DNA of 64,000 nt, taken from positions 725,819 through 789,818 of the forward strand of contig JAAAFW010000015.1 of the NCBI GenBank assembly GCA_019352875.1, in the 5' to 3' direction. Position numbers and translations under genes: made by a program. Below, piece after piece: positions 1 to 9,125 of this stretch. This stretch comes from Pedobacter cryoconitis. GTDB lineage: Bacteria; Bacteroidota; Bacteroidia; Sphingobacteriales; Sphingobacteriaceae. The notes under the pieces are model-generated. The model was not told where the DNA came from. It searched no databases and was given only the letters and a program-made list of their open reading frames with translations. Numbering within the stretch: the first letter of the stretch is position 1; each line of letters opens with the position of its first letter.

Positions 1-387
1 AGGTTTAACAATTAAAAATTCGTTTTTTAATATCCCATTTACCCTTTCAGCAAGTGCATTCTGATAACATTCTTATCTTTAAGTAAGTTTGGATTATTGT
101 TTGGGTAAATACTTTTTTGGCGCAATCATCCCATATTCTTTCTGCATTATATCAAACATGGTTGGTAAACTCCAATCAAGTTACCAAGTTTTCTTAACCA
201 TACCAAAACCGTATTTCGACCTTGGATGCCGTAATGCTTTTGAGCTTGCTTAAGGTTAGTTCGCCTTTTTCTACTTGGCTAACGATCTGTAATTTAAAGG
301 CTAGACTGTAATCCCGCTGACTACGTCTAATTGAATTCTTTTCCTCATTTTTCATAATAAGTTGATTTGGGTGTCAACTTATTTCAG
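1..387 (-). pseudogene. Decayed IS3-family insertion sequence (orfA frameshifted, orfB mostly deleted)
   Basis: On the minus strand an orfA-like frame starts at 355 and reads MKNEEKNSIRRSQRDYSLAF, typical of the helix-turn-helix protein of IS3-family elements. A one-base loss near 252 shifts the frame: the rest of the orfA signature (KHYGIQGRNTVLVWLRKLGN) continues in another frame, and a further shift is needed at about 186 to read on to YGMIAPKKYLPKQ and a stop near 90. At 1-70 the frame encodes QNALAERVNGILKNEFL, a C-terminal signature of the IS3 orfB DDE transposase. Most of orfB is therefore missing between the two parts. The bases at 374-387 look like the element's outer end (CTGAAATAAGTTGA on the minus strand). 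It cannot be active by itself. Confidence 0.85.
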
Positions 388-406
388 GACGGAACAAAGA
401 CTAACT

Positions 407-436
407 AAAAGCCTCACAGAAATGCGGGGGCTTTTT
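407..436 (+). terminator. Short hairpin followed by a T-run
   Basis: AAAAGCC at 407-413 pairs with GGCTTTT at 429-435, with an imperfect interior and a T-run. It lies just outside the IS remnant and 150 bases before the next gene, so it probably belonged to whatever preceded the insertion. The stretch 437-582 holds no gene; it is AT-rich leader for the gene at 583. Confidence 0.45.
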
Positions 437-582
437 TGTATTTGTAGTTTCCCATTTGTATTTGATGCACATTTATAGAAACAAAAAACAGTTTTACTAT
501 AACGCAAAACGAATGAACAAAATGAACCGATAACATGAAATATATTATCTTTAAATTTAAGTTTAAATAAAAAACAAATAAG

Positions 583-3500
583 ATGACACTAAAAGCTTCT
601 ATTTTGTCTGAAAAAACTTCTCAGTCAGCCGCAATTTTCTCCAGCACTATTCTTTCCTTATTCAAGGAGAAAGTTGAAAATTTTCCACAAAAAAATGCAG
701 TAACTTTTATGCAACAGCAGATCAGTTATGGTAGTTTGGACGAAAAAAGCAGTCTTTTGGCTGCTCAACTCCTGTCCTATGGGGTCAAACCTGGGATGCT
801 GATTCCTATTTGGCTTGACCGATCTCTGGAATGGGTTACGGCAGTAATCGCAATTCTAAAAACGGGAGCCGCTTATATCCCAATTGATCCCGATTACCCT
901 GTAAAGAGAGTTGAATATATCCTTAACGATGCTGGAACGAGCATACTAATTACCAGTACAGAGAATGCAAAAAAACTGCAGAATGGCGATCAGACTGAGA
1001 TCGTAATATTAGATGATTTAAGAGAGCTTAAAGAGCTTAACGATTATCTTTATGAACGGGCTTCGGATTTACAGGACCTGGCTTATGTGAGTTATACCTC
1101 AGGCTCCACCGGAAAACCAAAAGGCGTAATGATCCGCCATGATTCTGTTAAAAATCTGATTAACTGGCACAATCATCTATTTGGTGTAAACCAACACAGT
1201 CAGCTAACATTGGTAGCAGGGCTTGCATTCGATATTTCTGTATGGGAAATGTGGTCAAGTTTATGTGCAGGCGCAACGCTGCATATAGCAGATCAGCAGC
1301 AAAGAATAGATACCGATTCTCTTGTGTCGTTCTTTCTGGAAAAAGGAATTACACATGGTTTTGTTCCAACTGTCTGGGTTCCAACCTTTATTGACATTAG
1401 TCGATCGGCAATGCTTAAAGATTTAAAATATCTCTTTACAGGTGGAGAGAAATTGAAGCCGGTAATAACCCAGGGGCTACCCTATCAGTTAATTGATTAT
1501 TATGGTCCCACCGAATGCACTGTTTACGCAACTTTTCATCCGGTAAACTCTGCAGGAACAGATCAAAACTCATCTATAGGTATGCCTGTTGGAAATATTC
1601 AAGCCTATATTCTTGATCTCAATCTGCACATGGTTCCAGAAGGACAAATAGGTGAACTTTGTCTAAGCGGAGTAGGTCTTTCCAACGGGTATTTAAACAA
1701 CGAGGAATTAACCAGGCAAAAATTTGTAGATCACCCTTACCAGCAGGGAGAAAAACTTTATCTTACCGGAGATCTGGCCAGATGGCTGTCTAATGGAGAA
1801 ATACAGTTTCTGGGCAGAAAAGATAAACAGGTCAAAATAAGAGGATTTAGAGTGGAGCTGGGAGAATTAGAGACTACACTAATGGCAGCTGGCCATGGCA
1901 TTATTGACGCTGTGGCAATCACGAAAGGAAACTCCGAGAATAATAAGTATCTGATCGCATTTTTAGTTTCAAAGGAAGACGAACCCGATATGAACAAGAT
2001 CCGGCAACATTTGAGAGAGGAGTTACCTGTCTACATGATGCCTGTTCACTTTATTCCAATCAAAAAGATTCCACTTACGGCAAATGGAAAAACTGACGAA
2101 TATGCACTAAACGAACTTGCCCTTCAATATATAAAGGATGTAGTCCCATTCAGCCCCCCTGAGAACGAGATAGAATGCCTTATTGCTAAGATATGGACAA
2201 AGACCCTTGACCGGCCGGTTATTAATCGAAGTGATAACTTTTTCGATATTGGTGGAGATTCCCTACTGGTAGCTATCGTGGCTGTTTCACTCAGCAAGGA
2301 ATTAGGGACTAAAGTCTATCTGCGGGATCTTTATCAATATCCGGTTTTAAAACAACTTGCAGACTCTATCCAAAGCAGGGCACTAACAACGGCCGAGCTT
2401 CCCAAAGAAGACGTAGAACCTTATGTACAACTTGAGCAAGATGTCTTTCTTCATCCCGAGACCGTACAATTTAAAGATTTTGATGTATCTGTAATGCAAA
2501 ATCCTTCCGCTATATTACTTACAGGCGCTACTGGGTATGTTGGAATTCATTTACTTAAGGAACTTCTCGAAACAACCTCTGCCAAAGTGTACTGTCTTGT
2601 CAGGGCGCATGATGGTGTTCATGCTATTGAAAAAATAAATGATCATTTCTCAAAGTACCAAATACAGATTGAAGAACATCAGCGTAAACGGATTATTCCT
2701 GTTATTGGAGATTTAACTCAGAAAGATCTTGGACTTAAAAAACAGCAATATAACCTATTAGCTTCTACCATAGAAATGATTTACCATTCTGGGAGTTCGG
2801 TAAACTTTATTGAACCTTACTCCTACATGAAAGCTGCTAATGTAGAAGGACTGAGAGAAATTATAAAACTTGCAGCTGATGAAAAAACCAAGTGCCTGAT
2901 ATTACTTTCTACCATTTCTGTGTATAGCTGGGGCCATGTATTTACCGGTAAAACGATTATGAAGGAAAATGATGATATTTCACAGAATCTACTGGCTGTA
3001 AGTAAAGACATAGGGTATGTAAGAAGTAAATATGTGATGGAAGCTATTGCCGATTTGGCGGCGGAACAGGGTTTACCACTAATGACATTCCGCCTGGGTT
3101 ACGCGATGTGCCATAGTAAAACCGGAGCAAGTGCACCTTACCAATGGTGGGCTGGACTGGTTAAAAATTGTATTGAATACGGTACTTATCCAAAACTTAA
3201 AGAACTTAGGGAAGGTTTGATTACGGTAGACTACATGACAAGTGCAATAGCTTCCATATCTAAAAATCCAGAAGCAATCGGAAAAAAATTCAACTTGATC
3301 GCCTCTCCTGAAACGAACCTTACCCTGCAAGACTTTTTTGACTTACTTAAAAAGCATTATACATTTAAATTAGAGGGACTACCTTATAAAGACTGGCGTA
3401 ATCAATGGGAGGATGACAGCAAAAACAGACTTTTCCCACTAACGAGCCTGTTTAAAGACAATATGCATGAAGGTCTTTCAACCGTTGAACTTTATCAGGA

Positions 3501-3627
3501 CACTTATATTTGGGATCAGAAAAACGTCGATGAGTTTTTGAAAAACACAAATATTAAAGAGCCTGTCTTTGACAAAAAAATGCTGGATGCTTATTTGAAA
3601 TATTTGGGAATAGGCCTAACCCTGTAA
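583..3627 (+). CDS. NRPS-like adenylation-thiolation-reductase (A-T-R) enzyme
   Basis: This is a one-module synthetase without a condensation domain. The adenylation domain covers about residues 20-510: YTSGSTGKPKG (171-181), FDISVWE (216-222), YYGPTE (306-311), YLTGDLARW (393-401), GRKDKQVKIRGFRVELGE (411-428) and the C-terminal catalytic lysine in NGKTDEYAL (501-509). Asp217 fits recognition of the alpha-amino group of an amino acid. The carrier domain has GGDS with phosphopantetheine Ser560. The reductase domain (640-1014) has TGATGYVG (647-654) and YVRSK (812-816), as in Lys2/CAR-type thioester reductases. By family, it should activate an amino acid, load it on the carrier and release it as an aldehyde using NAD(P)H. 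The substrate is not known; pocket residues read by alignment to GrsA as D-I-W-F-F-G-Y-V-Y. No phosphopantetheinyl transferase is encoded in the window. Confidence 0.9.
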   Translation: MTLKASILSEKTSQSAAIFSSTILSLFKEKVENFPQKNAVTFMQQQISYGSLDEKSSLLAAQLLSYGVKPGMLIPIWLDRSLEWVTAVIAILKTGAAYIPIDPDYPVKRVEYILNDAGTSILITSTENAKKLQNGDQTEIVILDDLRELKELNDYLYERASDLQDLAYVSYTSGSTGKPKGVMIRHDSVKNLINWHNHLFGVNQHSQLTLVAGLAFDISVWEMWSSLCAGATLHIADQQQRIDTDSLVSFFLEKGITHGFVPTVWVPTFIDISRSAMLKDLKYLFTGGEKLKPVITQGLPYQLIDYYGPTECTVYATFHPVNSAGTDQNSSIGMPVGNIQAYILDLNLHMVPEGQIGELCLSGVGLSNGYLNNEELTRQKFVDHPYQQGEKLYLTGDLARWLSNGEIQFLGRKDKQVKIRGFRVELGELETTLMAAGHGIIDAVAITKGNSENNKYLIAFLVSKEDEPDMNKIRQHLREELPVYMMPVHFIPIKKIPLTANGKTDEYALNELALQYIKDVVPFSPPENEIECLIAKIWTKTLDRPVINRSDNFFDIGGDSLLVAIVAVSLSKELGTKVYLRDLYQYPVLKQLADSIQSRALTTAELPKEDVEPYVQLEQDVFLHPETVQFKDFDVSVMQNPSAILLTGATGYVGIHLLKELLETTSAKVYCLVRAHDGVHAIEKINDHFSKYQIQIEEHQRKRIIPVIGDLTQKDLGLKKQQYNLLASTIEMIYHSGSSVNFIEPYSYMKAANVEGLREIIKLAADEKTKCLILLSTISVYSWGHVFTGKTIMKENDDISQNLLAVSKDIGYVRSKYVMEAIADLAAEQGLPLMTFRLGYAMCHSKTGASAPYQWWAGLVKNCIEYGTYPKLKELREGLITVDYMTSAIASISKNPEAIGKKFNLIASPETNLTLQDFFDLLKKHYTFKLEGLPYKDWRNQWEDDSKNRLFPLTSLFKDNMHEGLSTVELYQDTYIWDQKNVDEFLKNTNIKEPVFDKKMLDAYLKYLGIGLTL

Positions 3628-3668
3628 TTTCATAACCAAATCTTTTCTTAGTTATATTGTAGAATATT

Positions 3669-3920
3669 ATGGAATTACCAATTGTACAATTTAAAACCCA
3701 CCGCCTTGCTTACACGTTAGCTGCATGCTTTGGCCAGGTGCCTTTAGGTTTTGGTTTCTACGGTTTGGTAAATGAAGATGCATATTCTTTCTGGTACTGG
3801 TTACTATTTATCGTGGGCCTTGTTATATCCACCCGCTGCGGCTGGACTGCTATTAACCATAACTTAATGCTTGAATTGAATCATAGAGGAATTGATTACA
3901 AAAAGAATCTCTATCGCTAG
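3669..3920 (+). CDS. Small membrane protein, unknown function
   Basis: An 83-residue protein with two hydrophobic stretches (about residues 14-33 and 41-60) and charged ends (RGIDYKKNLYR at the C terminus), so probably two membrane helices. It starts 41 bases after the A-T-R enzyme on the same strand and could share its transcript. I do not recognise the family. It might anchor or transport the enzyme's product, but that is only a guess from position. Confidence 0.6.
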   Translation: MELPIVQFKTHRLAYTLAACFGQVPLGFGFYGLVNEDAYSFWYWLLFIVGLVISTRCGWTAINHNLMLELNHRGIDYKKNLYR

Positions 3921-4086
3921 AATACCCTAAGTAGTTATGCGGCTATGAATCTGTACCGGAGCAAATGGCTGTTTACGCAAAGGTTTTCAAAGTTAGATTT
4001 GATGGTATTATTAAGAAATGAAACTGCTAACAGCTAACAGCTAAGGATATTCGCTATATTGAACAATAGCAAACCACACTTCTACA

Positions 4087-5310
4087 ATGAAAAAATTAAT
4101 TCTTTCAGTTTTTACTGTATTTCTCTCACTATGCGCATTGGCTCAAAAGGACAATAAAGTGACCATCGGAGCAATTGATAGCATCAAATCGAAAATTCTG
4201 AATGAACAAAGAAAAATCTGGGTATATGTACCTAGTAGCTGGAGCCCTGATTCTAAACAACGATACCCGGTATTGTATTTATTGGATGGTGATGATCATT
4301 TTTATTCAACCGTAGGTATAATTCAGCACCTCAGTCAGGGAATCGGGAATACCATCTGCCCTGAAATGATTGTAGTTGGCATTCCAAACACAGATAGAAT
4401 CAGAGACCTGACACCAACACATGTAGATGCTGCTCCACCCTTTACCGACAGTTTAATGTTAAAAACAACTGGGGGTGGCGAACGCTTTGTTTCGTTTATT
4501 GAAAAGGAGTTAATACCGCATATTGATTCCTCATACCCAACGCAACCTTACAAAATATTAACAGGACATTCATTTGGAGGCCTAACGGTAATGAACGTTG
4601 CAATAAACCATACAAAATTGTTTAACTCCTACATTTGTATAGATCCAAGCATGTGGTGGGATCAAATGAATTTGTTAAATAAAACCAGAAACTCGCTAAG
4701 AGAGAATAAATTTTCAGGTACCACTTTATATTTAGGAATTGCAAATACCCTGAGAGAGGGCATGGATATAACTAAGGTCCGGAGCGACACAACTAAAGGC
4801 ACCCGGCATATCCGTTCAATTCTCAATTTGGATCAATATATTAAAGAGCAAAAGCAAAACGGATTAAGGTATGAAAGTAAATATTATAGCAATGAAGACC
4901 ACGGATCGGTACCCTTAATTGCAGAATACGATGCTTTGCGTTTCATTTTTGAAAAGTATCGTTTTAAACTTACCCCTAAAGACCTTACAGATCCGACGGT
5001 TGATTTAGTGGGTAAATTCGAAAGACATTACCAGGAGGTATCAAAACTGTTGGGTTATAAGCTCTCCCCACCTGAAGATATGATAAACGAACTGGGGGGC
5101 GATTTTTTGCAGCGAAAGGAATATACCAAAGCTGAAGGACTATTTAAATTAAATGTTGCCAATTATCCCGAAAGTTATACCGTCTACGATTCTTATGGCG
5201 ACTATTTCCTGGCGACGGGCAATAAATCAAAAGCGATTGAATATTTCAAAAAGGCTTTGTCCATAAAAGAAAACCCAGGTTCCCTAAAAAAATTAAATAC
5301 TTTATTGTGA
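4087..5310 (+). CDS. Secreted alpha/beta-hydrolase (enterochelin-esterase-like) with C-terminal TPR
   Basis: The 407-residue protein begins with a signal peptide (MKKLILSVFTVFLSLCALAQ), so it acts in the periplasm or outside. The hydrolase domain belongs to the putative-esterase/Fes-like group: YPVLYLLDGDD (60-70), nucleophile elbow GHSFGG with Ser162, and a likely catalytic His in NEDHGSVP near 278. The last 70 residues look like one or two TPR motifs (EGLFKLNVANYPESYTVYDS, then GNKSKAIEYFKKALSIKE). Such proteins hydrolyse esters, including siderophore esters or acyl groups; the substrate here is unknown. It stands alone, 166 bases after the preceding gene. Confidence 0.8.
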   Translation: MKKLILSVFTVFLSLCALAQKDNKVTIGAIDSIKSKILNEQRKIWVYVPSSWSPDSKQRYPVLYLLDGDDHFYSTVGIIQHLSQGIGNTICPEMIVVGIPNTDRIRDLTPTHVDAAPPFTDSLMLKTTGGGERFVSFIEKELIPHIDSSYPTQPYKILTGHSFGGLTVMNVAINHTKLFNSYICIDPSMWWDQMNLLNKTRNSLRENKFSGTTLYLGIANTLREGMDITKVRSDTTKGTRHIRSILNLDQYIKEQKQNGLRYESKYYSNEDHGSVPLIAEYDALRFIFEKYRFKLTPKDLTDPTVDLVGKFERHYQEVSKLLGYKLSPPEDMINELGGDFLQRKEYTKAEGLFKLNVANYPESYTVYDSYGDYFLATGNKSKAIEYFKKALSIKENPGSLKKLNTLL

Positions 5311-5430
5311 GGTAAAAATAACCACTACAAACAATCCACCCTGTAAGAATTAAATATTCAACGCCTTTATCCTTCAGTATCCTGTTATTAAAACTGAATT
5401 TGTATTTGAAACTAATGGGATGCCACCGGC

Positions 5431-5910
5431 TTATGTAGTATTCCCTTTTCCTTTTTGTATTTTTTGTAATTCTTCTACATCCGCTTTATCTTTTAATCTA
5501 CCAGTATTAAATTTCGATAATACCAGATCATTAAGATGAAGAAACGGAATTTTCACCCCATCAATATCTGCAATAATTTTTCTCTGATCTGCCTGCTCAA
5601 ACTCAATCATACTAATTCTGGTTAGAAAATCTACTTTTTCAGGTTCATCCCACATTGAAAAAACAATATGTTTTTCAAAATCCAGTTCAGCAATATGCAG
5701 TATGTCTTCTTCATCAAAGTTCATTTGACTTAAAACATCTATCAATTTCAACTTATTTATATTGTCCGGTCTTAGCCATAGATCTACATCGCCAGTGCTT
5801 CTTGCGTAGCCATGAAATATCACAGAATAACCACCAATTACAATAAAATCAACTTTTTTTAATAAAAGTTCCTTTAATAAGTCTTGATGTTTTTCTATAA
5901 AAAGATTCAT
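5431..5910 (-). CDS. Nucleotidyltransferase-fold protein (MNT-like)
   Basis: A 159-residue protein with a minimal nucleotidyltransferase signature: VDFIVIGGYSVIFHGYAR followed by TGDVDLWL, which supplies the two metal-binding Asp residues (DVDLWL). A C-terminal part (NDLVLSKFNTGRLKDKADVE) resembles that of AbiEii/DUF6036-type proteins. The ATG overlaps the stop of the small upstream gene by four bases, so the two are translated together. In this superfamily, small transferases often AMPylate a partner protein or tRNA; no target can be read from the sequence. Confidence 0.75.
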   Translation of the reverse strand: MNLFIEKHQDLLKELLLKKVDFIVIGGYSVIFHGYARSTGDVDLWLRPDNINKLKLIDVLSQMNFDEEDILHIAELDFEKHIVFSMWDEPEKVDFLTRISMIEFEQADQRKIIADIDGVKIPFLHLNDLVLSKFNTGRLKDKADVEELQKIQKGKGNTT

Positions 5911-6110
5911 CCAGCTGTGATTATTCTAATTTTACCTGTTGCAGTTCTACGCTTTAAGTCTTCCCTGCTTACTTGATGTACACGTAGAATAAGTTCGACA
6001 GTGTGTCTTAAACGATCTATAGGTGATTGCTTGATGATTTCCTGAATTTCAGTTTCTTTAGCTTCTTCAAACGAGTTGAAAATTCTTATCCTGTCTTTTG
6101 TCTTATTCAT
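5907..6110 (-). CDS. Small partner of the nucleotidyltransferase (HSFEE-like family)
   Basis: A 67-residue, charged, helical protein starting MNKTKDRIRIFNSFEEAKE. I chose the ATG at 6110; a GTG codon immediately before it is possible. The frame stays open upstream to about 6220 with no ATG. Similar small proteins carrying an (I/V)xxFNSFEE start often precede nucleotidyltransferases in Bacteroidota, as far as I recall. The coupling (4-base overlap, small gene first) resembles a toxin-antitoxin layout, but function is not shown. Confidence 0.65.
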   Translation of the reverse strand: MNKTKDRIRIFNSFEEAKETEIQEIIKQSPIDRLRHTVELILRVHQVSREDLKRRTATGKIRIITAG

Positions 6111-6359
6111 CACAATATCATTTAGTAAAATATATACAGCAATCAGTATGCTATTTATTTTCCAGCGCTTTGAAAGCTCATAAAACCCTTCTTTTTCTGC
6201 ATGAAGCTTCTTAAGTCTTTTCTACTGTGTCCGTTGTAGTACTCTTGTAGTCTTAATTAGAATCTAACGTAAATATATGCATTTCTTGAAAGTATTACAT
6301 GTCTTAGAAATGCATTTGCATTTAAAATGCTATCAATAAACAACGAGCGATTTGGTTAT

Positions 6360-6974
6360 CTAGCTCGTCGTTTCAGGCGGTGTCTTCTTCCGAAGAATTC
6401 CCTTCTCTACACTTTCATCCAATACAAGTTTAGCATAGCTCCAAATTGAAGCAGAGCCATTTTCTATCACTTTTTTTTTGTTATAAACTGTATCGTAGTC
6501 TACATTAAACTCTGCCCATGTACCACCATTATTGCTGGAATTTTGCAATAATGGCTCAAAGCGGTCCATCGTTTTGGCAAATTTAGCTTCATCCGTACTC
6601 CCCTGCTCAAATTCTTCCCAAATCGCTATGAATTCCTGCGCTTGTATTTCAGGTAATAATCCGAAAATTCGATTTGCTGCTAACCGTTCTTCCTCAGTAT
6701 TGGTATGGTTTTTTGAGGAATCGTAAATGAAGGTGTCACCTGCATCAATTTCGACCAAATCATGAATTAGTACCATCTTTAATACTTTCAGCACATCAAT
6801 TTGTTTATCCGAATGTCCGGCCAAAACAAGAGTCATCATTGCTAAATGCCAACTATGTTCTGCATCATTTTCATGCCTGTCGCTATAAAATAATTTAGTT
6901 CTTCGCTGAATGTATTTTAATTTGTCAATCTCTTTTATAAAGGCTACTTGTTGCAGCAGATCATTCGTGTCCAT
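6360..6974 (-). CDS. HD-domain phosphohydrolase (YfbR/HDDC2-like 5'-deoxynucleotidase)
   Basis: The 204-residue protein has the HD metal site: HENDAEHSWH (34-43) and IHDLVEIDAGDT (70-81), with His71-Asp72 as the doublet. These motifs match the group of YfbR and human HDDC2, which dephosphorylate deoxyribonucleoside monophosphates in the cytoplasm. It stands alone with about 250 bases of non-coding sequence downstream and 127 upstream. Assignment to the HD family is firm; the exact nucleotide substrate is inferred. Confidence 0.85.
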   Translation of the reverse strand: MDTNDLLQQVAFIKEIDKLKYIQRRTKLFYSDRHENDAEHSWHLAMMTLVLAGHSDKQIDVLKVLKMVLIHDLVEIDAGDTFIYDSSKNHTNTEEERLAANRIFGLLPEIQAQEFIAIWEEFEQGSTDEAKFAKTMDRFEPLLQNSSNNGGTWAEFNVDYDTVYNKKKVIENGSASIWSYAKLVLDESVEKGILRKKTPPETTS

Positions 6975-7101
6975 TACGCTCGGTATGAGAATTAAAAATC
7001 CAAATTTAAATAACTTTTATTGAAGTAGGCCAACGATTTAAATATAGCATTTGCAGCTAAAACATGTAAAAAATACGTTATTTGGGATCATAATACCATG
7101 C

Positions 7102-9075
7102 TTAGTCCACGCATAAAACGATCAGCTCAGGTGCCAGATTAGCGCCGCCTGTTGTAACTGCGATATACTGCTTCCCATTAAGCATATAGGTCATTGGTGC
7201 AGCGGTAGCGTTTCTTGGCAGATCAATCTTTCCAATCATTTTCCCGTTAGTCTTATCGTATGCCACTATTCCCGGGTCAATCACCTGAAATTTCAGCTCC
7301 GTTGATTTACTCTTTTCCCCGGCTTCTCCACCCCCCATTTCCTCCCGTTGCGTGCTTCCCTCCTGTGCTACAAAAAGCAATGTCCTGGTCAATAAGATGT
7401 GACTACGGGTAGAGCGGCCAAGGGGAGTCTGGGCATATTGCTTAAGTGCCGGAACAGATGTAGACAAGTCGCCCATCGGCGTCATCCATTTGTGGTTACC
7501 GGTGTGCATATCAATCGCCGTAAGCCTGCCATAAGGTGGTTTCCAAAGCGGAATACCATTAAGTGTTTCCACAGCTACAGTTTTCCCATCATATCCAATA
7601 TGTGGTGTTTTTGATTTCTCAAGCGTTACAGCATATGGAATAGTATTGGAAGGCACATAAAACATTCCCGTTTCCGGATCGAATGCTGCTCCCGCCCAAC
7701 TCGCTCCTCCGGCAATACCTGGCATTAAGATGGTTGGCTTTTCCAATGTTGGTGGTGTAAATAGCGGGCCATAATTATAATTACGGAGTATGGCTAATGC
7801 CGAATCCCGAAGAGCAGGCGTATAATCTACCAGATCGTTTTCTGTAATACCCTGGCGGTCTATTGCTGCAGGCCTGCTTGGAAAGGGTTGCGTTGGTGAT
7901 GATCTCTCACCCGGCACCGTTGATTGCGGAACTGGCCGTTCGATGATGTCCCATACCGGTTTCCCTGTTACACGATCAAATACATAAACAAAGCCTTGCT
8001 TAGTCACTTGGGCTACAGCCTTTATCGCCTTTCCATTGACATTGATATCAATCAGGTTTGGCGCTGCCGGCGGATCATAGTCCCAAAGGCCGTGATGGAC
8101 AAATTGGAAATGCCAGATACGTTTGCCTGTTCTGGCGTCGAGCGCAACCAAACTTTCGCCAAAAAGACCAGAACCTAACCTCCCGCCGCCATAGTTATCG
8201 TTTGAGGGAGTACTGAATGGAAGATATACATAGCCTAATTCATCATCAGCACTAATGGGTGCCCATACATTGGCACTACCGACAGTCTTCCAGGAATCAC
8301 CCTCCCAGGTTTCATTTCCGAATTCGCCTTTTTGCGGGATGGCATTGAACTTCCAGACTTGCTTACCCGTGCGTACGTCAAAACCACGAACAGCACCGGG
8401 AGGCATCGTTTCGGTTACCGGTACATCATGTACCTTTGTTCCAACCACAACCACATCTTTACAAACAATTGGCGCAGAAGAAACTCCATAAAGTTTGCGT
8501 TCAACAGTTCTTCCCAGTCCTCGGGTGAGGTCAATTCTGCCGTCAGTGCCAAAAGTAGCAATGGGTTTACCAGTTACCGCGTTTAGGGCAATCAGATAGC
8601 CATCACCAGTACCCAGGAGAATACGTTCGTCCTTTCCATCTTTCCAATAGGCCACACCCCGATGCACAAAACCATTATTGGATGGTGTTCCGTTTTTCCA
8701 CGTTTCAGGATCATATCCCCATTTTGTCTTTCCTGTTGCGGCATCAATAGCCGCTACCTGTGACAGTGAAGTGCTGATATACAACACACCTTCAACCATC
8801 AAGGGAGTAGACTCCCATACCCAGCTTTTGATTTCGGGGTGCGTACGGGTAATATTTTCTTCCACTGAACGCCAGGTCCAGGCAATATGAAGTCTTTTGA
8901 AATTACTGGAATCAATCTGGTTTAAAGACGAATACTGTGAACTGCCCTTACTACCACCATAATTCTTCCACTCATTTCCTGAAACCAATGTAGACTGACC
9001 AAAGCCATCTGACAGGGTGCCAGCTAACAAGATTGTAGTAAGAATGAAGCGGTTAATTTTTCGTGTTATTTTCAT
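7102..9075 (-). CDS. Periplasmic PQQ-dependent dehydrogenase (quinoprotein glucose dehydrogenase-like)
   Basis: The 657-residue protein has a signal peptide ending near SDGFGQ and an eight-bladed propeller built from tryptophan-docking repeats: DAATGKTKW, DVRTGKQVW, DARTGKRIW, DRVTGKPVW and DMHTGNHKW. HHGLWDYDPPAAPNL is a hallmark of the glucose/quinate dehydrogenase branch. The membrane domain of E. coli Gcd is absent, so this is a soluble periplasmic form. It should oxidise a sugar or alcohol with PQQ; no PQQ biosynthesis genes are in the window. It lies 50 bases downstream of the SDR gene and probably shares its transcript, under the AraC regulator upstream. Confidence 0.85.
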   Translation of the reverse strand: MKITRKINRFILTTILLAGTLSDGFGQSTLVSGNEWKNYGGSKGSSQYSSLNQIDSSNFKRLHIAWTWRSVEENITRTHPEIKSWVWESTPLMVEGVLYISTSLSQVAAIDAATGKTKWGYDPETWKNGTPSNNGFVHRGVAYWKDGKDERILLGTGDGYLIALNAVTGKPIATFGTDGRIDLTRGLGRTVERKLYGVSSAPIVCKDVVVVGTKVHDVPVTETMPPGAVRGFDVRTGKQVWKFNAIPQKGEFGNETWEGDSWKTVGSANVWAPISADDELGYVYLPFSTPSNDNYGGGRLGSGLFGESLVALDARTGKRIWHFQFVHHGLWDYDPPAAPNLIDINVNGKAIKAVAQVTKQGFVYVFDRVTGKPVWDIIERPVPQSTVPGERSSPTQPFPSRPAAIDRQGITENDLVDYTPALRDSALAILRNYNYGPLFTPPTLEKPTILMPGIAGGASWAGAAFDPETGMFYVPSNTIPYAVTLEKSKTPHIGYDGKTVAVETLNGIPLWKPPYGRLTAIDMHTGNHKWMTPMGDLSTSVPALKQYAQTPLGRSTRSHILLTRTLLFVAQEGSTQREEMGGGEAGEKSKSTELKFQVIDPGIVAYDKTNGKMIGKIDLPRNATAAPMTYMLNGKQYIAVTTGGANLAPELIVLCVD

Positions 9076-9125
9076 GGTTTGAATGTGTTTTATTGTTTTC
9101 TAACAGCCATCCATGGGCTTAATGA

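Noticed and set aside
4024..4044. Tandem GCTAACA-like repeat
   Set aside because: Only about three short copies; within chance expectations for AT-rich intergenic sequence.
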